Shown here piece by piece: positions 1 to 5,639 of a DNA stretch of 8,608 nucleotides. Below the pieces are notes generated by a model. The model ran no database searches. It was not told the DNA's origin and saw only the letters and a program-made list of their open reading frames with translations. A program made the position numbers and the translations under genes. Positions within the stretch are counted from its first letter, which is position 1. Each line of letters opens with the position of its first letter. Source of the DNA: Caccovicinus sp051878975 (lineage in GTDB: Bacteria > Bacillota > Clostridia > Lachnospirales > Lachnospiraceae); NCBI GenBank assembly GCA_051878975.1, contig JBJELD010000080.1, positions 1 through 8,608 of the forward strand, in the 5' to 3' direction.

Positions 1-1266
1 TTATGCCTCCTCAATCTTTACGGTTATGGTCTTTAAGTCCGGATACTCCAGAAGCTTTGCCTTTTCCAGCTTAATTTCCTCCATCTCACCGGGAGCTACC
101 ACCGGCCGTTTCCGATGAAGCACCCGTTCCTCATCGAAATATACGCTGATATAACAGTTCTTATAAACGGCGCCCACCCGGAATCTTACCGTCAGCTTGT
201 CCTCCATCTGGTCCGGATGAATGAGGGAGGGAACGGTATAACGCACGCCCCCGGTGGGATTCATAAGAATCTCCCGCCCGGCTTCTTCTGCCCGCTCGCC
301 CTTCACAAAGGCCGCCGCATTCTTTCCGGCCGCCGCCGCTTCTTCAGACACGAAATCGACCAGATCATGCACATGAAGCACGTTTCCGCAGGCAAATACA
401 CCTTCGATGCTGGTCTCCAGACTCTCGTTGACAACCGGTCCGGAAGTGATCGGACTCATCTCCACGCCGGCACCTCTGGAAAGCTCATTCTCCGGAATCA
501 GACCCACGGACAAAAGCAGGGTATCACAGTCATAGTCCTCCTCCGTACCGGGAATCGGCTTTCCTTTGCTGTCCACTTCTGCAATGGTAACGCCCGTCAG
601 ACGTTCCCTGCCGCGGATCTCCACCACAGTATGGCTCAATTTCAGCGGAATGTCATAGTCATTCAGACACTGCACAATGTTTCGCTTCAGGCCGCCGGAA
701 TACGGCATCAGCTCCGCCACGACCTTTACCCTGGCGCCCTCAAAGGTCATGCGGCGCGCCATGATCAGTCCGATATCGCCGGAGCCCAGAATCACAACCT
801 CACGGCCCGGCAGAAAGCCTTCCCGGTTCACCAGACGCTGCGCCGTTCCTGCCGAATAAATGCCTGCCGGACGATATCCCGGAATATTTAAAGCACCTCT
901 GGAACGTTCCCGGCATCCCATCGCCAGAATGACTGCACCGGCCTGAATCTGGAACATGCCCTCCTCCCGGTTCATGGCCGTTACCACCTTTTCATGACTG
1001 ATATCCATTACCATCGTGTGAAGCTTGTATTCAATGCCCAGCTCCTTTACCTGGTCAATAAATCTGGCTGCATATTCCGGCCCGGTCAGCTCCTCTTTGA
1101 AGGTATGGAGACCGAAGCCGTTGTGGATGCACTGATTTAAAATTCCTCCCAGCTCCTTATCCCGCTCCAGAATCAGGATGCTGTCCACTCCGCTTTTTCT
1201 TGCGGAAACTGCGGCTGCAAGCCCTGCAGGGCCGCCGCCAATGATTACGATATCATATGCTTTCAT
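1..1266 (-). CDS. GlpB-like NAD(P)/FAD-dependent oxidoreductase of the glycerol operon
   Basis: This 421-residue flavoprotein is complete, with its TAA stop at the very left edge. An N-terminal FAD dinucleotide-binding motif GGGPAG lies at residues 10-15, and a second Rossmann motif GSGDIG at 161-166 probably binds NAD(P). The segment GGILNQCIHNGFG (about 40-52) with Cys46 and the C-terminal FAD segment VFACGN (about 290-295) are typical of the two-nucleotide-binding oxidoreductases found beside GlpA-like proteins in clostridia. It starts 17 nt after the stop of the GlpA-like gene, with AAAGGGG in that gap, so the two are cotranscribed and probably translationally linked. I infer that it takes electrons from glycerol-3-phosphate oxidation and passes them to NAD(P) or another carrier. 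Sequence alone does not prove the acceptor, and it is not a clear orthologue of E. coli GlpB, so I give no symbol. Family is secure; exact reaction is inferred. Confidence 0.9.
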   Translation of the reverse strand: MKAYDIVIIGGGPAGLAAAVSARKSGVDSILILERDKELGGILNQCIHNGFGLHTFKEELTGPEYAARFIDQVKELGIEYKLHTMVMDISHEKVVTAMNREEGMFQIQAGAVILAMGCRERSRGALNIPGYRPAGIYSAGTAQRLVNREGFLPGREVVILGSGDIGLIMARRMTFEGARVKVVAELMPYSGGLKRNIVQCLNDYDIPLKLSHTVVEIRGRERLTGVTIAEVDSKGKPIPGTEEDYDCDTLLLSVGLIPENELSRGAGVEMSPITSGPVVNESLETSIEGVFACGNVLHVHDLVDFVSEEAAAAGKNAAAFVKGERAEEAGREILMNPTGGVRYTVPSLIHPDQMEDKLTVRFRVGAVYKNCYISVYFDEERVLHRKRPVVAPGEMEEIKLEKAKLLEYPDLKTITVKIEEA

Positions 1267-1283
1267 CTTTCCGACGCCCCTTT

Positions 1284-2720
1284 CTATATCCGGTCCTTAT
1301 TGGTTCCCACTATGATCCTGGATTCGCCTCCGCATTTGGTGATCTCTCCCATCTCCAGATGAAGCTCACGAGACAGAATCTCCATGGTACGCGGGGAACA
1401 GAAGCCGGCCTGGCACCGCCCCATTCCGGCGCGGGTCCTTCTCTTGACACCGTCCAGGGATTTCGCTCCCAGCGGACGATGGATAGCATCCAGAATCTCT
1501 CCCTCCGTCACCATCTCACACCGGCAGATGATATTTCCGTAGGCCGGCTGCTCCTGAATCAGCGCATTGCGCTCCTCCATAGACAGGGTATCCGGTTTTA
1601 AGATCCCTTTTCTGGTTCCCACAAAATCCGGATTTTCCTTTAAATCCAAAATTCCTTTTACAAGATCTGCCACCATGCAGCCGATTGCCGGACAACTGGT
1701 CAGTCCCGGCGACTCGATGCCGGCACAATCTACAAAGCCCGGTGCTTCTTCCAGCTCTTTAATGATAAATTCATGGCCGGCCTCATGGGCGCGGAGACCT
1801 GCAAAGGACGTAATTACCTGGCGCAGCGGCACATTCTTTACCGTATTGGCGCACTTGGTCATCACCTCATCCAAACCCGGCCGGGTGGTATTGGTGCCTT
1901 CCTTGTCTTCAATATCGATGGCCGTCGGCCCGACGATCAGATTTCCGTGAACCGTAGGCGCCACCAGGATGCCTTTTCCGTATTTGCCCGGAAGTGCAAA
2001 AATGGTTCTGGAAACATGCTGTCCTGCCGTGTGATCCAGCAGACAGTAATCCCCCCGTCTCGGCGTAATGGTCAGCTTTTCTTCGCTCACCATATTGTGG
2101 ATCTGGTCCGCATAAACGCCGGCTGCATTCACTACGCACTTCGTTTCATACACACCGTTATTTGTCTGAATGCGGAAGCCGCCCTCGATTTTTTCAATTC
2201 CCTCTACCCGGGTGTTGAAGAAAAACTCCACACCGTTGGTGCAGGCATTTTCCGCCAGTGCAATGTTCAGGCCAAACGGACAGACAATGCCTGCCGTCGG
2301 CGCATATAAAGCCGCAACAGCCTGATCGGAGATATTCGGTTCCATCTCCACCAGCTCCTCACGATCCACGATCCGAAGCCCTTCTACGCCGTTTTTGACA
2401 CCGCGCTCATACAGTGCCTCCAGACCCGGCCGGTTCTCCTCCTCGGTGCACACCACCAGGGAACCGTTCTGGATAAATTCAAAATCCAGTTCCTTTGCAA
2501 GCTGCGGCATCATCTTATTTCCCATTACATTCAGCTTCGCCATCAGGGAACCGTTCGCTGCATCATAACCTGCATGAACGATCGCACTGTTCGCCTTGGA
2601 GGTACCGCAGCACACATCCTCCTCCTTCTCCAGCACACAGGCCTTCACCTGATAACGGGACAGCTCTCTTGCTGATGCGGAGCCGGACACGCCGGCGCCG
2701 ATAATGATTACATCATACAT
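1284..2720 (-). CDS. GlpA-like FAD-dependent glycerol-3-phosphate dehydrogenase with C-terminal BFD-type [2Fe-2S] domain
   Basis: The likely role is oxidation of sn-glycerol-3-phosphate to dihydroxyacetone phosphate in the cytoplasm or at the inner membrane face. With the start at 2720 the protein has 478 residues. A DAO-type FAD fold begins with GAGVSGS (8-14). The C-terminal part has a BFD-type cysteine pattern, C399-x-C401 and then C436-x4-C441 with 34 residues between the pairs, as expected for a [2Fe-2S] centre. The open frame runs 28 codons further upstream, but the start at 2720 is chosen because the FAD motif then begins at residue 3 and AAGGAGAGG lies just ahead; the extension would translate a structured intercistronic region. 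It follows glpF and precedes the GlpB-like gene by 17 nt, the expected glycerol-operon order. Proteins of this class are often annotated only as NAD(P)/FAD-dependent oxidoreductase; the glycerol-3-phosphate substrate is inferred from context and family. Confidence 0.92.
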   Translation of the reverse strand: MYDVIIIGAGVSGSASARELSRYQVKACVLEKEEDVCCGTSKANSAIVHAGYDAANGSLMAKLNVMGNKMMPQLAKELDFEFIQNGSLVVCTEEENRPGLEALYERGVKNGVEGLRIVDREELVEMEPNISDQAVAALYAPTAGIVCPFGLNIALAENACTNGVEFFFNTRVEGIEKIEGGFRIQTNNGVYETKCVVNAAGVYADQIHNMVSEEKLTITPRRGDYCLLDHTAGQHVSRTIFALPGKYGKGILVAPTVHGNLIVGPTAIDIEDKEGTNTTRPGLDEVMTKCANTVKNVPLRQVITSFAGLRAHEAGHEFIIKELEEAPGFVDCAGIESPGLTSCPAIGCMVADLVKGILDLKENPDFVGTRKGILKPDTLSMEERNALIQEQPAYGNIICRCEMVTEGEILDAIHRPLGAKSLDGVKRRTRAGMGRCQAGFCSPRTMEILSRELHLEMGEITKCGGESRIIVGTNKDRI

Positions 2721-2729
2721 AAAGGTAAT

Positions 2730-2738
2730 CCTCTCCTT
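2730..2738 (-). promoter_or_regulatory. Ribosome binding site that fixes the GlpA-like start
   Basis: Read on the minus strand, AAGGAGAGG lies 9 nt before the ATG at 2720. No comparable site precedes the in-frame ATG at 2804. Together with the FAD motif position this supports the shorter protein. Confidence 0.75.
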
Positions 2739-2740
2739 CT

Positions 2741-2795
2741 GACAAAGAAGAGCCTGATAAAGAAACGCATCTTTCGATACGCAATTGTCAGGCTC
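2741..2795 (-). promoter_or_regulatory. Intercistronic terminator/attenuator-like hairpin ahead of the GlpA-like gene
   Basis: In transcript direction, GAGCCTGA (2795-2788) and TCAGGCTC (2757-2750) form a perfect 8-bp outer stem. Inside it, GCGTATC and GATGCGT form a second stem (with G-U pairs) capped by GAAA. The structure is followed at once by TTCTTTG, a short, imperfect U-rich run, and then by the ribosome site of the GlpA-like gene. A weak terminator or attenuator between glpF and the dehydrogenase is plausible; it would recall the hairpin ahead of B. subtilis glpD that GlpP controls. An mRNA processing or stabilising hairpin is the alternative. The fold was worked out by eye; no energy was computed. 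Confidence 0.5.
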
Positions 2796-2881
2796 CGCTC
2801 TCATGCTGCTTTATTCAATTGAGTCAGTTGTTCTGACAATCCTTATCTGGTCCGAAAACCTTATTCATGTTCCAGATATAT

Positions 2882-3592
2882 TTACCACGGAATTGCGCCG
2901 TACAGCAAAACGGCTGCAATTGCACCGACAATCGGTCCGATAATGACAACCGGTGCATAGCCCCAGTTAGAATCTCCCTTGCCCTTGATCGGCAGAACGG
3001 TATGTGCCAGACGAGGTCCGAGGTCACGGGCCGGGTTGATTGCATAACCGGTCAGGCCGCCCAGGGACATACCGATAGAAACGATGATTCCGAATACCAG
3101 GAATTTCTCTACGCCCGGAGCACAGTTCGCAACCTGTGCGATTCCCTTGATTGCAAATACTAATACGAATGTGCCGATTGCTTCGCTCAAAATATTCAGC
3201 GGCATATTCGGAACAGATGGTCCGGTGGAGAAAACGCCCAGCTTGGTGCCAGGATTATCCGTTGCATCAAACTGATCCTTAAACAGGATATAAACCAGAC
3301 ATGCACCTACAAATGCCCCTGCAAACTGCGCAATGATATATCCGGGAACCAGTCCCCAGGACAGGCTTCCGTCCACTGCCAGAGCAATGGTCAGCGCCGG
3401 GTTGAAATGTGCTCCGGAAGCTGCTCCGAAGATAAAAGCCGGAACCATAACGGCAAGACCCCATGCCAGGGTAATCTGAATGGAACCTGCGCCCTTCATA
3501 CCGGATTTGTTTAATGTTACATTTGCTACTACGCCGTCACCTAACAGGATCAGCATCATAGTTCCTAAAAATTCCGCAATATATGGCAACAT
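2882..3592 (-). CDS. glpF: Glycerol uptake facilitator (MIP/aquaglyceroporin family)
   Basis: This is a 236-residue inner-membrane channel for facilitated glycerol diffusion, the normal length for the family. Both half-helix signatures are present: HFNPALT with NPA at residues 64-66, and AINPARD with NPA at 186-188. The Asp after NPAR (D190) is characteristic of glycerol facilitators as opposed to strict water channels, and Arg189 corresponds to the selectivity-filter arginine. Hydrophobic stretches spread along the protein fit six membrane helices and two half-helices. The start at 3592 is supported by AGGGGGT about 8 nt upstream. The gene lies 39 nt after the stop of glpK, which supplies the kinase that traps entering glycerol. 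It is followed by a 161-nt structured gap before the dehydrogenase. Confidence 0.96.
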   Translation of the reverse strand: MLPYIAEFLGTMMLILLGDGVVANVTLNKSGMKGAGSIQITLAWGLAVMVPAFIFGAASGAHFNPALTIALAVDGSLSWGLVPGYIIAQFAGAFVGACLVYILFKDQFDATDNPGTKLGVFSTGPSVPNMPLNILSEAIGTFVLVFAIKGIAQVANCAPGVEKFLVFGIIVSIGMSLGGLTGYAINPARDLGPRLAHTVLPIKGKGDSNWGYAPVVIIGPIVGAIAAVLLYGAIPW

Positions 3593-3631
3593 ATCGCTTA
3601 CCCCCTATTCTTTTGTGGTCTCGGTTTCCCG

Positions 3632-5128
3632 TCAGTTTTCTTTTGCCCATCCGTAAGAATACTTCACGGCCTTGTTCCATCCGCCTACTTTTGCAGCACG
3701 CTCCTCTTCGCTGATGGACGGGGTGAAGACTCTGTCGATTGCCCAGTTCTTGATAACGTCTTCCTTGCTGGACCAGTAGCCCACTGCCAGACCTGCCAGA
3801 TAAGCCGCGCCCATTGCGGTGGTTTCTACACATTTCGGTCTCTGTACCGGAGCATCGATGATATCAGCCTGCGTCTGCATCAGGAAGTTGTTGGCACTTG
3901 CGCCGCCGTCCACCTTAAGCGCTGCCAGATCAATACCGGAATCCGCCTTCATCGCCTGTAAAACATCATTCGTCTGATAAGCCAGGGATTCCAGGGTTGC
4001 ACGGATAATATGATATTTGTTCACACCTCTGGTAATGCCGACAATGGTTCCTCTTGCATACTGATCCCAATGCGGTGCACCCAGTCCGGTAAATGCCGGA
4101 ACCACATAACAGCCGTTGGTGTCCTTTACCTTCTGTGCCATGTACTCAGAATCCGGTGAGGAATCAATCAGTCTCATCTCGTCACGCAGCCACTGTACCG
4201 CAGCACCTGCCACGAAAATGGAACCCTCCAGCGCATAGTTTACCTTTCCGTCCAGTCCCCATGCGATGGTGGTAACCAGGCCGTTCTTGGAGAATACCGG
4301 CTTCTCGCCGGTATTCATCAGCATGAAACAGCCGGTTCCGTAGGTATTCTTCGCCTCGCCAGGATTGAAGCAGGTCTGTCCGAACAATGCTGCCTGCTGA
4401 TCTCCTGCCGCTCCGCCGATCGGGATCGGTCCGCCGAAATAGGACGGATCCGCCTCGCCGTACACGCAGCTGGAGGGCTTTGCTTCCGGAAGCATGCACT
4501 TCGGAATATTTAATTCTGCCAGAATGTCGTCGTCCCATTCCAGCTTCTGAATGTTGAACAGCAGCGTTCTGGATGCGTTGGAATAGTCGGTTACATGCAC
4601 CTTGCCCTTGGTCAGCTTCCAGATCAGCCAGGTCTCTACCGTACCGAACAGCAGCTCGCCTCTCTCTGCACGTTCCCGAACCCCCTCTACATTGTCCAGG
4701 ATCCATTTTAACTTCGTTCCGGAGAAATACGCATCGATTACCAGACCGGTCTTCTGACGGAAGGTATCCACCAGCCCCTTTTCCTTCAGGGAATCGCAGT
4801 ACTCTGATGTACGGCGGCACTGCCATACGATTGCATGATAAACCGGCTCGCCTGTCGCCTTGTCCCATACGATGGTGGTCTCACGCTGATTGGTGATGCC
4901 GATTGCTGCAATGTCTTCTGCCGTCGCCCCGATCTTCTGCATTGCTTCTACGGCTACACCTAACTGCGTGGACCAGATCTCATTCGCATCATGTTCTACC
5001 CAGCCCGGCTTCGGGAAATACTGGGTAAATTCCTTCTGCGCCACGCTGCACATCTCACCCTTCTCGTTGAAAAGGATACACCGATTGCTGGTGGTTCCCG
5101 CATCAAGCGCCATTACGTACTTTGCCAT
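3632..5128 (-). CDS. glpK: Glycerol kinase
   Basis: An ATP-dependent kinase of the FGGY family that converts glycerol to sn-glycerol-3-phosphate. From the start at 5128 it has 498 residues, the usual full length. Visible motifs are the N-terminal phosphate-binding DAGTTSNR (9-16), NQRET (80-84, glycerol ligands R82 and E83), Y134, GDQQAALFGQ (242-251, catalytic D243), GTGCFML (264-270) and DGGASANNF (407-415). The frame is open 31 codons further upstream, but AAAGGAGGAGG sits 6 nt before the chosen ATG and the FGGY motif then falls in its normal place. The loop before the GDQQ motif reads DPSYFGG (227-233) and lacks the histidine that HPr phosphorylates in enterococcal and bacillar enzymes, so direct PTS activation looks unlikely. 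The gene follows the glpP remnant by 80 nt and leads the intact part of the operon. Confidence 0.97.
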   Translation of the reverse strand: MAKYVMALDAGTTSNRCILFNEKGEMCSVAQKEFTQYFPKPGWVEHDANEIWSTQLGVAVEAMQKIGATAEDIAAIGITNQRETTIVWDKATGEPVYHAIVWQCRRTSEYCDSLKEKGLVDTFRQKTGLVIDAYFSGTKLKWILDNVEGVRERAERGELLFGTVETWLIWKLTKGKVHVTDYSNASRTLLFNIQKLEWDDDILAELNIPKCMLPEAKPSSCVYGEADPSYFGGPIPIGGAAGDQQAALFGQTCFNPGEAKNTYGTGCFMLMNTGEKPVFSKNGLVTTIAWGLDGKVNYALEGSIFVAGAAVQWLRDEMRLIDSSPDSEYMAQKVKDTNGCYVVPAFTGLGAPHWDQYARGTIVGITRGVNKYHIIRATLESLAYQTNDVLQAMKADSGIDLAALKVDGGASANNFLMQTQADIIDAPVQRPKCVETTAMGAAYLAGLAVGYWSSKEDVIKNWAIDRVFTPSISEEERAAKVGGWNKAVKYSYGWAKEN

Positions 5129-5134
5129 AAAATA

Positions 5135-5145
5135 CCTCCTCCTTT
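5135..5145 (-). promoter_or_regulatory. Strong ribosome binding site of glpK
   Basis: AAAGGAGGAGG on the minus strand ends 6 nt before the ATG at 5128. It decides the start against the in-frame ATG at 5221, which lies within the glpP remnant and has no such site. Confidence 0.85.
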
Positions 5146-5180
5146 GATAATAATAGTAGATGAAATGGTTTCTATACGCA

Positions 5181-5201
5181 CTGCCAAACCCCCTTTGACA
5201 G
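5181..5201 (-). other. Small hairpin between the glpP remnant and glpK
   Basis: CTGTCAAA and TTTGGCAG pair over 8 positions (one G-U) around a GGGGG loop, beginning 8 nt after the glpP remnant's stop codon. No U-tract follows, so it is not a usual terminator. It may protect or process the glpK mRNA. Function is unknown. Confidence 0.4.
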
Positions 5202-5208
5202 CTGGTAT

Positions 5209-5402
5209 CTACATCAGCCACACCCTCTGATTGGTGGAAGAAACGGCGATGGCTCCCGCGTCCAGAGCCGCCATGATGTCCTCCTTGTCTGTGATCAGCC
5301 CACCGGCAATCACCTGAATTTTTACTTTCCTGCAGACCTTCCGGATGATCTTCGGCTCTGGTCCATGTCCGTTCTCCTCATGCTCCTTCCGTTTTCGTCT
5401 AG
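5209..5402 (-). pseudogene. glpP: Remnant of glpP, glycerol uptake operon antiterminator
   Basis: One minus-strand frame ending at the TAG at 5209-5211 encodes about 48 residues (from 5355) that match the C-terminus of GlpP (G3P_antiterm family). It runs from PKIIRKV through QVIAGGLITDKEDI and AALDAGAIAVSS to a final VWLM. GlpP normally has about 180-190 residues and binds leader mRNA, with glycerol-3-phosphate, to prevent termination. Here the N-terminal three quarters is absent and no ATG or plausible start opens this frame before the conserved segment. A consensus ribosome site (5407-5414) still stands ahead, followed at start-codon distance by CTA and codons for DEN, in another reading frame. 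This suggests that the original gene start survives and that an internal deletion plus frameshift removed the rest. GlpP identity of the 3' part is firm from memory of the family; the position of the old start is inferred. A sequencing or assembly error cannot explain a loss of about 400 bp easily. Confidence 0.8.
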
Positions 5403-5406
5403 TTTT

Positions 5407-5414
5407 CCTCCTTT
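5407..5414 (-). promoter_or_regulatory. Orphan ribosome binding site of decayed glpP
   Basis: AAAGGAGG is a perfect Shine-Dalgarno sequence, but 6 nt downstream stands CTA (5402-5400) instead of a start codon. The next ATGs (5376 and 5364) open only very short frames. It is most simply read as the former glpP ribosome site. Confidence 0.6.
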
Positions 5415-5433
5415 GGAACCGTTCTGGTGAATC

Positions 5434-5480
5434 AAAAAGAGCATAGCACCAAACAACATTTCTGTTGTATTTGCTATGCT
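5434..5480 (-). terminator. Leader terminator/attenuator hairpin of the glycerol operon
   Basis: In transcript direction, AGCATAGCA (5480-5472) pairs perfectly with TGCTATGCT (5448-5440), and ACAACA with TGTTGT inside it, separated by a small internal loop and capped by GAAA. CTTTTTG follows directly (T-run 5438-5434). This is the shape of an intrinsic terminator, though AU-rich and with a short U-tract. It lies upstream of the glpP remnant and glpK, the position at which a GlpP-controlled antitermination site is known in Bacillus glycerol operons. The presence of the hairpin is directly visible; control by GlpP or anything else is inferred. Confidence 0.6.
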
Positions 5481-5516
5481 CTCTGCTCCCAGCATGTTAT
5501 TTGATCTCCTGTAATC

Positions 5517-5545
5517 AGCATAGCATACTGCCCATATTTTTTCAA
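5517..5545 (-). promoter_or_regulatory. Candidate promoter of the glycerol operon
   Basis: TTGAAA (5545-5540) and TATGCT (5522-5517) are 17 bp apart on the minus strand, and TG stands one base before the -10 element, giving an extended -10. The -10 lies inside TGCTATGCT (5525-5517), a further copy of the arm of the downstream hairpin. A perfect TATAAT further up (5583-5578) has no credible -35. No promoter was tested, so this is a pattern match only. Confidence 0.4.
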
Positions 5546-5639
5546 CATCCAATTATTTTTTCTTGTAATTTTTACATATTATAATGGATATTCTTGACAT
5601 ATCTTATAAAGATTTTACAAAATTTTCGTTATTTATTTA
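5546..5639. other. AT-rich intergenic spacer
   Basis: No open frame of coding character is seen here. It contains TATAAT on the minus strand (5583-5578) and short palindromes such as ATCTT-ATA-AAGAT near 5601-5613. None forms a GC-containing hairpin with a T-run, so the peroxide operon has no clear intrinsic terminator of its own. Transcripts from it may run toward the glycerol leader, where the hairpin at 5480-5440 would be the next stop. Confidence 0.5.

Noticed and set aside
115..891. Long plus-strand open frame opposite the GlpB-like gene, and other plus-strand frames across the window
   Set aside because: They lie antisense to well-supported genes, show low-complexity His/Arg-rich composition typical of shadow frames, and have no recognisable domains.
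2721..2804. 28-codon N-terminal extension of the GlpA-like gene to an ATG at 2804
   Set aside because: It would translate a hairpin region, has no ribosome site, and the FAD motif and AAGGAGAGG both support the start at 2720.
5129..5221. 31-codon N-terminal extension of glpK to an ATG at 5221
   Set aside because: That ATG lies inside the glpP remnant in another frame and has no ribosome site; the site at 5135-5145 and the family N-terminus fix the start at 5128.
5322..5552. 76-codon open frame on the minus strand overlapping the glpP remnant
   Set aside because: It runs through the leader hairpin and promoter candidate, resembles no family I know, and its end is out of frame with the clear GlpP codons. 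Only its RRTDM stretch may be a relic of glpP.
5578..5583. Perfect TATAAT upstream of the glycerol leader as the main promoter
   Set aside because: No acceptable -35 element stands 16-19 bp upstream; the TTGAAA/TATGCT pair is the better candidate, though not proven.
5600..5630. AT-rich palindromes after the AhpF-like gene as an intrinsic terminator
   Set aside because: The stems are short and all A-T, and no clean T-run follows; they look like base-composition effects.
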